The notes under the pieces were generated by a model. That model was given only the letters and a program-made list of their open reading frames with translations. It did not search any database and was not told where the DNA came from. The position numbers were made by a program, and so were the translations under genes. Shown in pieces: positions 50,696 to 61,960 of a stretch of 64,000 nucleotides of DNA (the first letter of the stretch is position 1; each line of letters opens with the position of its first letter). The stretch covers positions 682,001-746,000 of the forward strand of contig JACGCM010002894.1 in the NCBI GenBank assembly GCA_014058105.1. Reading direction: 5' to 3'. Source of the stretch: Kingdonia uniflora (Eukaryota > Streptophyta > Magnoliopsida > Ranunculales > Circaeasteraceae).

Positions 50696-52069
50696 CTTGC
50701 CCAAAAACCACACCCACCAAATTTGTGGGCGCATTGACAAAGCCAGCGGTTAGGGTTGAGGCTTGTTCATTAGAGATGAAGATCACAATTTTTACTGCAC
50801 CAGCATACATAGGAATGCATCATTGGTAGGGAAGTATGTAATGCTTGAGAACTGGAAAGAACTGGAAGCAAGTTTGCTGGCTATGTGGTTGACACTCTAT
50901 GGTGGTGATAATTTATAGCAGGAAAATGGCAAGCTATTTATAAAGAAAAAAAACAACTAATATCACTACACAATATCTTTACGGTGACAATTAACTTTCA
51001 TTACAATGATACCGTTGATCAATACAAATGCCAAAAGCCCCACTTTAAATCTGACATATTATTTTATTTACAGTTGATGTGACAAGTCAATCTTTATTAC
51101 ATGATTTTGACAACTTAGCTTAAAGTCAACTTTGATTACGTTTACAACAAGCTATCTATCCAATATATCCATGTTGGTATGGAAGTATGTAATGCTTGAT
51201 AATTTACAATAATAAAATGACAATATATTTATAAATAAGTGACAAATACTAATGAGAGGATGACATTGAATTTACGGTGACAAATAACTGCACTAAATGA
51301 TACTCTTTGTAATAACGAATGACAAATTAGCTGTTTTAATTCCAAGATCTTCTTTCTTATATAGTCGATGTGACAAATCAATCTTTCCAAGAGCATAAAA
51401 GTAGTTGAGTACAATATATGCAAGATATGTATTCTTAACAACAACTCCAGCAATATTATTACCACCACGGCCCGCAGTTCTTTAATTTAAACCCCACACC
51501 AATGCCAGACCTTCTTAAGTTATTGCACCTATAAAGATGTTTTGTTTCTTTGATGTTCCCCATTTTATCAATATCTTTTACGAATCCGAATAAGAAATCG
51601 GGGAATAATTTACATACTTCGTTGGATATATTTGAGGAAATCTTGTCTTTGGTAAGTGATTATGCGTCGAGTGTTTTGTATAATCCACCATTTTATTTGA
51701 ACAACTTCCCCCTCAATCGCCGATATTTAGGGAGTTACCTCATGGATATGGAACTTCTTACTTTGGGGGGTAAGATGAGAGGGAGAGGACAAGAGAGGTT
51801 TATCAAGATAACGACAGAAGGCAATTTAAGAACTCAGTATTGGATTTTAGGTGAGAGATGATTGTGGGTGGTACCTTGGTGGTAAGAGTGAAGATGTGGG
51901 GAAGTGAAGGCAGAGGTGAGGACTGTAGACCAGACCAAATGAGGAAGTGAGGAGACGTTGTTTGAACTTTAAAACTTGAAAGACTTGTTGTTACTTGTTA
52001 CCCTAAATGTTAAAGACTTAAAGGGTAGCTTTAATATAGAAAATTATAATTAAACCAAATTACTTAAAC

Positions 52070-52225
52070 AGGTCACGGGTCGACCCGAACTACTTAGGCT
52101 AAACCCTAACCCGATCTATTTATTAAATGGGCTAGGCAAATTCGGTTCAAATGGCCAACAACCCCTTAAGGCCAAACCCAAACCCGCCATATACAGGGTT
52201 GGGTTGGTGGGTTGTGGGTCACTTT
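52070..52225. mobile_element. GGGTT-rich MITE-like insertion
   Basis: The sequence ACGGGTCGACCCGAACTACT through GGGTTGGGTTGGTGGGTTGT stands out by high GC in an AT-rich context. It resembles GGGCC/GGGTT-rich hAT-type MITEs. Termini and a duplication were not defined. Confidence 0.3.
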
Positions 52226-52723
52226 GCCAACTCTATAGGGAAGTATGTAATGCTTGATGAGTCACACCTGTAAAATGATAATATATTTAAAGAGAAATGA
52301 TAAATACTAATAGGAGGATGACATTAAATTTACGGTAACAATTAACTGTACTAAAATGATACTTTTAATAAGAGTAAATGACAAATAAGCCGTTTAAATT
52401 CTAAGAGCTTATTTCTATATAGTCGATATGACAGTTCAATCTTTATTACTTGATTAGATGACTTAGCTTAAAGTCAACTTTGATTACATTTAGAACAAGC
52501 TATTTATCAAAAACATCCATATGGTTCCCGGCACTCTAAACCTTAAACCCTGCCACGCGTTAGTCAAAGTCCCAATGCAATTCTCTCAAGTATAAAAAAC
52601 TATAAACTCTTTTCTTTTAAGCTGTATATTCTCAAGTCTCAACTATTCAAACCCTCAACCCTAACATTTGTTTTTCAACTTCTCGACAATTAGAACCCTA
52701 AAATATTTTTAACTTCTCAAAAA

Positions 52724-53152
52724 ATGTTGTACTCCCACTCCACTCGATTTAGCCGTGCCTCTTCCAACACCCCTCAAGATTGGTTTGAGGCGGTAGGGAT
52801 TGAGGAAGAACAAGATGATGAACGTCTCTTCAAGTTGAATACAATTTTCCTAATGGAGAAGAATGTCTCCGGTGAAAAGGCGCAACTGCTGAAAGAGCAT
52901 TACGAAGAGTTTAAGGAGAAATTAGGAGAGCTCGATGAAATGGATGACGAACTGGATAAAGTTATAAAAAAGAAAAGAAGGTGTTCTGAAGAGTTCAAGT
53001 TCCATATCCGCTTCTTGGAAGATTAGTTCTGTACTCTAAAGTTGGACTGGGATGGGCATAAGAAACTGTGGAAGGAGTCGGCATGTAAAATTAGTTGTCT
53101 CAAGCAGAAGAACAAGGCTCGTTATCAAAATTCTTCAAGTGAGGAGTTGTGA
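52724..53152 (+). pseudogene. Small unidentified gene in the Ulp1 element, one stop
   Basis: The frame 52724-53026 begins MLYSHSTRFSRASSNTPQDW and is followed by charged helical text EEQDDERLFKLNTIFLMEKN and KLGELDEMDDELDKVIKKKR, a likely coiled coil. After a single TAG the same frame continues to 53152 with DWDGHKKLWKESACK. It has a promoter-like upstream with TATAAAAAAC near 52595. There is no family match. Confidence 0.4.
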
Positions 53153-53702
53153 ACATTTGTATTATATTATTTTTAGTTTGCTTTTAGGTTTTAGATTTTG
53201 TTGTTGTTATTATTGTTTCCCTTGTATGAACATTTGTTTTGTTTTGTTTTGTTTGCCTTTTCACTTTCAAATATAAATTTTTGTATAATATGAGGGAAAC
53301 AAGCTGCTGAAAAGTTTTGTCATAAAAAAATGATATAAGGGAGCCAAACAAATGATAAAGGCTCCATGAACAATGATGGATAAATGTTGAACTTAACAAT
53401 ACTGATGATAACATTTCAATAGACATATGATAAATTATCTGCAAAACAATCACAGTTCAGGAAAGAAAAAAATGATATATAGGATACAAACAAATGTAAT
53501 TTTTTTTTGAATATATGACAGGTCGATGGGACAAGTAATGATACTTAATTAGACAACTCAGTTTAAATTCTCATTGATTATGACTTACGTGTACAACAAG
53601 TAACGACGGTGTTGAAGTAATAATACCTTTTACCCTAAACATCGTGTAATCCCAAACACGCGTTCCTTCCCAATGCATTCAATTCCCCATTATATAAATG
53701 AT

Positions 53703-54247
53703 TGGCATGAAAAATGCCTATTTTTATCCTTCAAATTACATAATCTAGGACCGTATTTCATATTTTATAGGACCTAATTAAAGTATGTTTAACTATTACA
53801 GGTAATAAGACAATTGTGACCAAGATCGTCCTAAAATCCCAACTTACAAGCTAAAGGCTACTGCAGGAGATGATCTAGTTGTCAAGAGTTACTGGAAGAC
53901 TTAGTAGTGAAGACTTGCAAAAAGATCTCCACAAAACCGGGAGTTGTTGAGAGTTAGGACTTTATTAGGGGATAAAGATAGAGTTGTTAAGAGGGGAGAG
54001 TCATCTTTTTATCTCTTATTAACTACCGTAGCTTTATTGTATTCTTCCAAAGATAGAGAACTTTATATTACTTTTTTGGAGTATCTTGGGAAATCAATCA
54101 ATGTAAGTTATTCTTTATCAATGATGTTCTATTAATTTGCAATTTATATTATTTAATTTGATACGAGAATTCACGATTCTATCGACGCATCCCTGAGAAC
54201 GACAACCCCAACCTATATTACAACATCCGATTTGATACAGTTTATCA
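53703..54247 (+). repeat. Element B 5' LTR
   Basis: It begins TGGCATGAAAAATGCC and ends GATACAGTTTATCA, about 545 bp. It matches the solo LTR at 12481-12958 in inverse orientation, which supports both boundaries. The start is chosen by that match and by TG...CA ends. ATGAT (53698-53702) should be the target duplication. Confidence 0.7.
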
Positions 54248-54249
54248 AA

Positions 54250-54267
54250 TGGCGCCGCTGCCGGGGA
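54250..54267 (+). other. Element B primer binding site
   Basis: TGGCGCCGCTGCCGGGGA lies two bases after the LTR and differs at one position from the tRNA-Asp site of Athila-type elements. Confidence 0.85.
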
Positions 54268-56650
54268 TGCAATCGATTTTAAAATCGTGTTTCTTTTATA
54301 AAATTATTGTTCTGTTTGACGAGTTTTTCTTTGTTTTTATTAGTGATTTTTTCTTCTTTTTGTCGCTTGAGGTATTTGTTTTATGTTTTGTGTGTAGGAA
54401 AAGGAAGCAAGGCAGTAACACAACAATTGCCGTTCCATCTCCAACTTTCTGCAGCAGATAATAGCCCAAGTCTTACTCTCTCACAAAACACCAATTCTCT
54501 CTCAAAACTCCCATGACTTTCACTCACTCACTCTCTCTCTCTAAACTCTCAACAAACTCCTACAAAAACTCCCACAAAACTTTCCCTCACTCTCTCTCGA
54601 ATATCTACATCTAATGGAAGTTAATCTTCTCTGCATTTAAGCTTTAGATTTACGCTGATTTTTGTTCGAGTTGCTCTGATTTACTATGATTTTGGGGTTT
54701 TAAGCCAAATTTCCTCTGATTTGGTCTCTCTAAAACATACTAGCTCACACCTCTTAAAGCCTTGATTTTCCTTCTTCCCTAAACTCGATTGTTGCTTAAT
54801 TGTTAGAGGGTTTGCTCTTGATATTTTGATTTCTTGAGTTTGGCTTCCAATTTTGCAAGCTTGGTGTTCCAGTTTCATACCTTACTCATGAAAGATTTTA
54901 ACCTAGGGTTTTAACTAATTACAATTCTTTGTACTAAGGACATTTAGTAGTCCCATGGAGCTTTTAGCAGGGAGATCCGAGAGGGGACATATGCTTCTTT
55001 AATTCACCTTCGACAATAGCTGGTTGGTATTGCAATGACTTATGAAGATTTTGGTAAGTCTCAATCTCTTCCTTGGTGAACGATCTGTTCCTACTTGTGC
55101 GTGCTGCAGTAGGCAAGTCCAAACCTGGTACTAGAGAACCCATATCTACATGGTTTCATTATTTATCAATATATCGTGAGTGTTTGCATGTAAAGATTCT
55201 GAATGGTGGTTAATTGGGGGTTGTATTGCTCTTGGAGTAATATTGGGTTCTCTTCATTGGGGTAAATCGTATCACTATTTTTACTACTGGGATTGAGTAG
55301 TTTACTCTGGGTTTCATTCTTACATTTGTTTATGGTTTATGGTTTATGGTTTCTGTTTTTGATTTATTTTATTGAAACTGTGAGTTAAAGTTTAAATTTT
55401 GTGTTCTTTTGTTATTGGATCAGGGATTGTTATCATCATCTTCGTCGCCATACGGTTTCTTTTGTATAACTCTGTTCGGATCCACCAAGTATTATAGAGC
55501 TTGTTCTTGCTAAGAATGAGTCAGATTTAACAGCTATTGTTCAAAAGCTCTACCCAGGTATTTCTCTTGTAAGAACGACGATACCTATTGTTTGATCAAG
55601 ACAACTGGGTAGCATTTATGCTAAATACTTGTTTTACGAACCCAGACATACATAAGTAATGTTTTTCAAGTTTATTGAAGGAGATGGACATGGTTGATTA
55701 AGAAGATAAAAGTTTGAACGCTCAGTAAAGCCAACATCAAAGCAAAGCGACGAAGACTTCTAGTTTCCTAAAATTTTATGTACTTTTAGTATTATAAGGA
55801 TTGAGAAAATGTTTAATAAAGATTAATGAGTGATGCTCTGTAAGATAAGGAAATTGCACTCTGCCGCAGGTATAGCTTTGGAACCCTCACTCAGGCTAGA
55901 AATTGTTTCAACGCGTACTTCGCTAACGATCCTAAGTGGGCCTTCCCAACGGTTTTACCAGGGTAACCAAATGTGCCCCTAAAATGGCCGCCCTATAGGT
56001 AATCATATTTTCACCGCACCCTCCCTGTCGTGGTATATTGTTGTTCAATTATTGTTTGATTGGTTAAGTGTTTAATTTTTGTAATAACGCCTAGATAAGG
56101 GTGAACCAAAACGGGATTTCATCACCCGTGCATGCCTACGCATTAGGACCCTAGGAGTTTATCACCCGACTTTAATCTTTTCGGTATCGACAGTCCTGAC
56201 TACTTTAAAATATTTTTAGATAAGAAGCCATAAAAAAATTTAATCAAAAGGCTTCGCTCGGACCTGAAATAACATGCTCAATAGGGAAACCTCATAAGTG
56301 GCTACATTTACTGGAGGACGTACGAGCCCTGGCATAGCTAGTGTGAATAGGTGACTCTAAGTGGTTCGCCCCACCTTTTAGCACAGGTGCTTTTAGGTGA
56401 CAAGAACTGCACGCGAGCTATCGCCAAAGCGAGTAAAAACTACTCAAGTGCAAATCGATTTAATATCAGGAGTAGGAGCATTGAACCCTGAGACCGGGTT
56501 CACAACTTAGCTTAAAAAAGAGACCAATAAAATATTCTTGAGTGTTTGCATTATTCTTAGGTCTTTTAGTGTATTTGCATCTATTGATTATGTTGTATGT
56601 TTAATTGGGGTAACACCCAAACTCGGGCTAAGAACACTGTTAATATCAAT
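54268..56650. other. Long leader of element B with a possible captured host fragment
   Basis: The region 54420-55600 differs from a usual leader. It has CT-rich 5'-UTR-like runs, a minus-strand open frame at 54964-55143 (MGSLVPGLDLPTAARTSRNR, then SFTKEEIETYQNLHKSLQYQ) and a plus-strand piece near 55489 (PPSIIELVLAKNESDLTAIV). These may be captured host gene parts; I cannot name the source. A stem-loop ACGGGATTTCATCACCCGT lies at 56111-56129 and echoes the boxes in element C. Confidence 0.45.
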
Positions 56651-56657
56651 ATGAGTA

Positions 56658-58430
56658 GGACTGATGGGAATGGTCCAAAACTTGTTATTACTAGCTAGGA
56701 ACGGTCCCGAACCTGCTGCTACTGCAGAGAGAATCATTCTCCGCAATCGAATGCATTTTGCAATTGTTAGTAAAGCTTCGTGTATTATGATTCCCATAAA
56801 TATATGAAACTTTAAGTTAGAACTGGGATTCTTGTCTATGCTCCCAAAATTCTATGGTAGTCCCACTTGTAATGGCATGTTTGCCAGGAGGAAAACCTTC
56901 GCCAATACTTGTTCGTAAGGATTGCTTAATAAAGAGCTAAACAACTAAGATTTTACGTGGAAAACTCAGCAAAAACTGAGAAAAACCATGACCTCGAGGA
57001 GGATTTGATGTAAAATCTAGTAGATGCTAGTTATTACAAGTTTTTGGAGTATTGCTAGTATTTAGGATTGAGAAATATATGACTTGCGGTCCTTCTAGAA
57101 CCTATTCTCTGCCTATATTTATCGTATATACAGGCAGTTTACAAAAAGAAAGAAAGAGTCTCCTATTCTGGGGGTCGTGGGCAAACTTAGCGGATTTCTA
57201 ACAGTTCCTTCTTGACCGGGATTCAACGACTACTTTTGGTAAGTCGAGGACTTAACGAAATCTTCTAGAATATTGAGTTGTCTTCGACTACATAGTGCTG
57301 AGCTATCTTCGACTATAGAGTATTAAGTTATCTTCAACTACAAAGTGCTGGCTTATTCTTGTCGAATCTGGAGAATATGATACTACACCTCTGAAAACCC
57401 GTATAACCATCTTAGGGACTTTAGAGATCATATGTTTATTTTAAATTTCAAATGTATTACAGAAGATTCTCTAAAATTACGTGCGTTCCATTTTTTCTTA
57501 TGGGAAACGCATGCGATTGGTTGTAATCTCTAGAGGAGAACTATGTAAACACATTTGAACAACTCGTTAAGGAGTTTTTAAAGAAGTATTTCCCTAACCA
57601 TAGAACTGTTAAGATACGATAGAGTATCTATAGCTTCACGCAAATCCGAGGAGAGTCATTATATGACTACCTATAATGGTTTAGGGATTTAGAGCAAGGA
57701 TGCCCACATCACGGGATTCAATTGATTGATATAGTTCAAATTCTCTATGCAGGTCTAAATTATGACACTAGAGCTCGTGTTCAGTCTATATGTGTGGGTG
57801 CATTCGATGTAAAAACTAACACCGAAACTTAGGCATTTTTAAATGATGCAGTGGATAAGACCTACCAATGGCAAACGATGAGAGAGGAAAGACCTTGTCA
57901 CAGTGCAAATGTGCACCAAGTGGACTCTAATTCAGAGTTTGCCACTCTTAGAATCATTCTTAATAAAATCGAGAACTTAGAGACCGACACAAGGGAGAAA
58001 CACCCTATCACTTCTTTGGTTAACCATGTAGCGATGCCACTTTGTGTGGTTTGTAAGAATTTGGACCATCTAGTCCAAGATTTCCCTGGCGTGCTTAGTT
58101 TAAGAGAGGGTAAGGAAGACCAGGCCAATACCATGTATCAACGTCTCAATAGCCAACTTTTCAATGGTAGATGGAATAATAATTCTAACTCCAATTATCG
58201 GGGAAATAGAAATTGCCACCAAGGAGGTTCTTCTAGTAGCACCCCTTATCAACCACACAACCAAGTGAACCATCACCAGTTTAGTTCCTCATGGCAACAA
58301 AATATGTTAAACCAAGCTCCCCTTAATGTACCTTATGTTCCTCTGAATAATAGAAATCTTCCTACTCCAACCACGTCATTAGAAGATACTCTTAAGGCAT
58401 TTATACAAGTAACCTAGTCCTCTATTGCCA
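56658..58430 (+). pseudogene. gag: Element B gag, split by a solo LTR
   Basis: The capsid polyprotein of the retroelement. FLSMLPKFYGSP lies left of the solo LTR. After it come FFLMGNACDWL, SLEENYVNTFEQLVKEFLKK, IRGESLYDYL and GCPHHGIQLIDIVQILYAGL, the usual retrotransposon gag fold. The open 57851-58417 part has CVVCKNLDHLVQDFP, a damaged zinc knuckle, and an Asn/Gln/Ser-rich tail. Stops at about 57526, 57620, 57676 and 57831 mostly sit where Gln or similar codons are expected. Confidence 0.8.
56868..57387 (-). mobile_element. Solo LTR of the element A family inside gag of element B
   Basis: Read on the minus strand it starts TGTAGTATCATATTC and ends CATTACA, and it matches the A LTRs throughout (520 vs 508 bp). 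Flanks CCACT (56863-56867) and CCTCT (57388-57392) match at 4 of 5. There is no internal sequence, so unequal recombination between two LTRs has removed the rest. The gag reading of element B continues across it: PKFYGSP before and NPYNHLRDFRDH after. Confidence 0.9.
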
Positions 58431-59419
58431 AACTTGAGGGTCAAATAGTAACAGAGATAAGTACGAGAGATAAAGGAACATTCCTCAGTCAAACTCAAGT
58501 TAATCCTAAAGGGAATAATGAACATCCTAGATCTTCCAATCATGATAGAGTCAACACCATTATTTCTCTTAGGAGTAGTATAAAAGTGGATAATCTGGTA
58601 AAAATGCCTAAGGAACCTGAGGAGGAAATTTAAAGTAAGCCCATAGAAAAACCTGTGAGTTAGGAAGAAACTGTGATAACACATGTTCAGCCGATGACTC
58701 CTATTCCTCAACGGTTAACTCTAGCTAAGAAGGGCAACGTCTATGAGGAGATTTTAGGGATTTTTAAGCATTATGTGATTAACATTTCTATCCTTATGGC
58801 CGTAAAGCATAATCCTAATTACGCAAAATTCCTAAAAGATTTTTGCACTTTAAAATGGCGCATACATGTCTCGAAAAAGACTTTTCATGTTCACGAGAGT
58901 GATACGTCTATTCTTTTAGATGTACATATTTGTTTTGTCTATTTGCGTAAATCCCTTCCCAAGTACAAGGATCCGGGATGCCCTATAATTTCATGTATGA
59001 TTGGTACCCGTAAGATAGGAAGAACTCTACTTGATTTAGGTGTTACCGTGAACCTCATTCCTTACTCTGTCTATGAGAAATTGGATATCAGAGTACTTAA
59101 GCCCACAAATAGGACCTTGCAGCTAGCGGACCGATCCATTAGGATTGCTAGGGGTGTGGTTGAAGATGTGTTGATCCAGATTGAGCAGTTTGTTTATCTA
59201 ATAGACTTTGTTGTGTTAGATACTGAGCCAGTGGAAAACACTGAGGACGAGATCCCTGTAATACTTGGTCGCCCCTTTTTGGCAATAACTAATGCGGTAA
59301 TCAACTGCCATAATGGAATTATGAAGTTGACATTTGGGAACATGACAGTAGAATTAAATATCTATAATGCGTCCCATTCCCATTCTAATTCTGAACCACT
59401 CGAGTGTAATATGATCTAA
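58431..59419 (+). pseudogene. Element B aspartic protease region
   Basis: The open part is 58673-59419. KHYVINISILMAVKHNPNYA and FLKDFCTLKWRIH precede the protease core GCPIISCMIGTRKIGRTLLD, LGVTVNLIPYSVYEKL and IPVILGRPFLAITNAVIN. The active-site triplet is DLG in place of DTG/DSG, as in most Athila-lineage proteases. Two stops at about 58633 and 58663 separate it from gag. Confidence 0.75.
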
Positions 59420-59435
59420 AGTTTTGTGAGTAACA

Positions 59436-60336
59436 CTTTTGAGAGGTCAAGTACCTCAGATCCTTTAGGGGCATTTTTGGCCCATTTTGATGGAGATTGT
59501 AAGGATTATTCATACGCCCATGAGGTGAAAGCCTTATTAGATTTGGCTTTAGAAATTTCAGAGTTGGAAGGAGCGCATGAAATCTTAGATGTTAAGAAAC
59601 CCATTCCGGAGGCTCAAGTAACCTCTCCAAAGATCGAGCTTAAACCTTTTTCCTCTAACCTTAAGTATGTTTTTCTAGGTCCAGACGAAACTATGCCCGT
59701 CATTATTGCTGATGACCAAGAACCCCTTCATGAAATCTTTTGAGAGGTCAAGTACCTCAGATCCTTAAGGGGCATTCTTGACCCATTTTGATAGAGATTA
59801 TGAGAGCGATTCATACATCCATGAGGTGAAAGCCTTATTAAATTTAGCTTTAGAATTTCAGAGTTGGAAAGAGAGCATGAAATCTTAGATGTTAAGAAAC
59901 TCATTACGGAGGTTCAAGTAACCTCCCCAAAGATCGAGCTTAAGCCTTTTCCCTCTAACCTTAAGTATGTATTTCTAGGTCCAAACAAAACTATGCCCAT
60001 CATTATTGATGATAACCAAGAACCCCTTCATGAAATCTTTTGAGAGGTCAAGTACTTCGGATCCTTTAGGGGTATTTTTGGCCCATTTTGATGAAGATTG
60101 TGAGGACGATTCATACGTCCATGAGGTAAAAGCCTTATTAGATTCGGCTTTAAAAATTTTAGAGTTGGAAAGAGAACATGAAATCTTAGATTTTAAGAAA
60201 CCCATTCCGGAGGCTCAAGTAACATCCCCAAAGATCGAGCTTAAACCTCTTCCCACTAACCTCATGTATGTTTTTCGAGGTCCAGGTAAAACTATGCTCG
60301 TCATTATTATCGCTGACCTAGAACCCCTTTAGGAAG
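59436..60336 (+). repeat. 301-bp direct triplication between protease and RT of element B
   Basis: Units start at 59436, 59737 and 60037, each with CTTTTGAGAGGTCAAGTAC. Each encodes the linker SSTSDPLG.FLAHFD ... PKIELKP ... ETMPVII that normally occurs once before RT. The first and third units are open (59426-59743, 60006-60332); the second has frame damage. Confidence 0.9.
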
Positions 60337-61330
60337 AGAAGTTAATTCGTGTTCTTAAAGGAAATACAAAAGCTATTGGCTGGAGTATAAAGGACAATAA
60401 ATGAATTAGCCCCTCGATTTGCATGCATAAAATCAAATTGGAAGATAATGCCAAAAATTCCAGGGAACGACAATGAAGATTGAACCCGATAATGGACGAA
60501 GTAGTTTGGAAATATATTTTAAAACTCCTTGATGTTGGGATCATCTATCCCATTTCTGATAGTCCGTGGGTTAGCCCAATCCATATTGTCCCAAAAAAGT
60601 TGGGAATCACCATTGTAAAGAATAAGAATAACGACCTCGTACCCACTAAAATGACCACTGGATGGAGAGTCTACATAGACTATAGGAAGCTTAATTCAGT
60701 CACTAGGAAAGATTACTTCCCCTTACTTTTCATTGACCAGATGCTCGAGCGACTCGCTGGGCACAAATTTTATTGCTTCTTAGATGGTTACTCTGGGTAC
60801 AACCAAATGCCCATCGTACCCAAGGACCAAGAGAAAATGACTTTTACATGTCCTTTTGGCACATTTGCCTACCGTTGCATGCCTTTGAGCTTATACAATG
60901 CTCCTGCGACATTTCAGTATTGCATGTTAAGCATTTTTTCTAACATGGTAGAACGATTCCTTAAAGTTTTCATGCATGACTTCTCATTGTTTGGCAACTC
61001 ATTTGACCAGTGCTTTCATCATCTTTCCCTAGTATTATTCAAATGCCAAAAAAAGAACTTTATTTTAAATTGGGAGAAATGTCACTTTATGGTAAAAAGG
61101 GGGATAGTTCTGGGGCATATCATCTCTGAAAAAGGAATAAAAGTTGACCAGGCCAAAATAAATGTCATTTCTAATCTTCCCCCACCACGAAATGTCAAGG
61201 ACGTCCATTTTTTTCTAGGACATGTAGGTTTCTAATGTCGTTTTATCCAAGGTTTTAGTAAGATTGCTCATCCTTTAAGTAGCTTTTTGGCTAAAGATGT
61301 GGCCTATGAGTTTAATGTTGTCTTGTAGCT
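60337..61330 (+). pseudogene. Element B reverse transcriptase
   Basis: The open part 60480-61235 reads through fingers and palm: GIIYPISDSPWVSPIHIVPK, TTGWRVYIDYRKLNSVTRKD, FLDGYSGYNQMPI, CPFGTFAYRCMPL and the active-site block VFMHDFSLFGNS. The YxDD-type motif is expected as FMDD; here the first Asp is His, so polymerisation should be lost. GHIISEKGIKVDQAKI closes the domain. Confidence 0.85.
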
Positions 61331-61960
61331 TTTGAAAAGCTTAAGACCCAGCTCACAACATCACCCATTATTAGACCACCTGTCTAGAGTGAGTCGTTAG
61401 AGTTAATGTGTGATGCATCTGATTACTATGTAGGCGCTGTTTTGAGACAACGGATTGATAAACGTCCCCATGCTATCGACTATGCTAGTCAAAAATTAAA
61501 TGATACCCAATTGAATTATATGACCACCGAGAAAGAACTTCTGTCCCTTGCTTATGCGCAAAAAAAATAGATTTTATCTTATAGGATTTAAAGTGATTGT
61601 TTACACTGATCATATCGCGCTTCGACATCTTTTATCAAAAAAATATGCTAAGGCATAGCTAATTCAGTGGGTATTACTTACCATCTTTCCCGCATAGTGA
61701 TTGAGTCTGTTGACGAGTCCTTACCGATTAGGGAATCCTTCCCAGATGAATAGCTTATGGCTGTGAATTTAGATCCTGAGTTACCGTAGTTTGTAGACAT
61801 TGCTAATTACTTAGCCACATATACAATTCCCGATCATTGAACTAAACCTGGCAAAGATCGATTCTTTAGTCAAGTGAAGTACATCTTTTAGGATGATCCA
61901 TATTTGTTTAAGTATTGTACTAACCAAATTCTTATGAGATATGTTTCCCAGTCTGAGTTT
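61331..61960 (+). pseudogene. Element B RNase H
   Basis: ELMCDASDYYVGAVLRQRID, RPHAIDYASQKLND, NYMTTEKELLSL and VIVYTDH-like text (FKVIVYTDHIALRHLLSKK with one change) are gypsy RNase H blocks. Stops and frameshifts interrupt it at about 61568 and 61656. Confidence 0.75.

Larger units (their letters stand above)
20918..53702 (+). mobile_element. Large Ulp1-bearing DNA element (Mutator-like?), split by insertions
   Basis: Three host segments (20918-22494, 34223-35722, 42731-53702) share low GC, subterminal repeat families and a dispersed TGTCATTTGT-like motif. They are separated by elements A and C, which have target-site duplications that rejoin the host sequence. Removing them leaves about 14 kb. 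The cargo is a decayed Ulp1/C48 protease-like gene. Ulp1 genes carried by Mutator-like elements (KI-MULE, CUMULE) are known in plants, so that class is the best guess, but no MURA transposase was seen. Neither terminus is defined. The right end may lie beyond element B, so both coordinates are approximate. Confidence 0.5.
50930..53702. repeat. Right-hand repeat units of the Ulp1 element
   Basis: Three or four copies of a unit of about 300 bp (about 50970-51180, 51180-51420, 52235-52520, 53390-53620) share GGAAGTATGTAATGCTTGA, GGATGACATT.AATTTACGGT and AGTCGATGTGACA. Here the CATTTGT motif is mostly in the reverse sense (ACAAATGACA-like). After two copies comes CACGCGTT ... TCCCAATGCA ... TTC (52555-52590 and 53655-53690), so a longer unit of about 1.1 kb is duplicated. 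Element B is inserted in the last unit. Confidence 0.6.
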
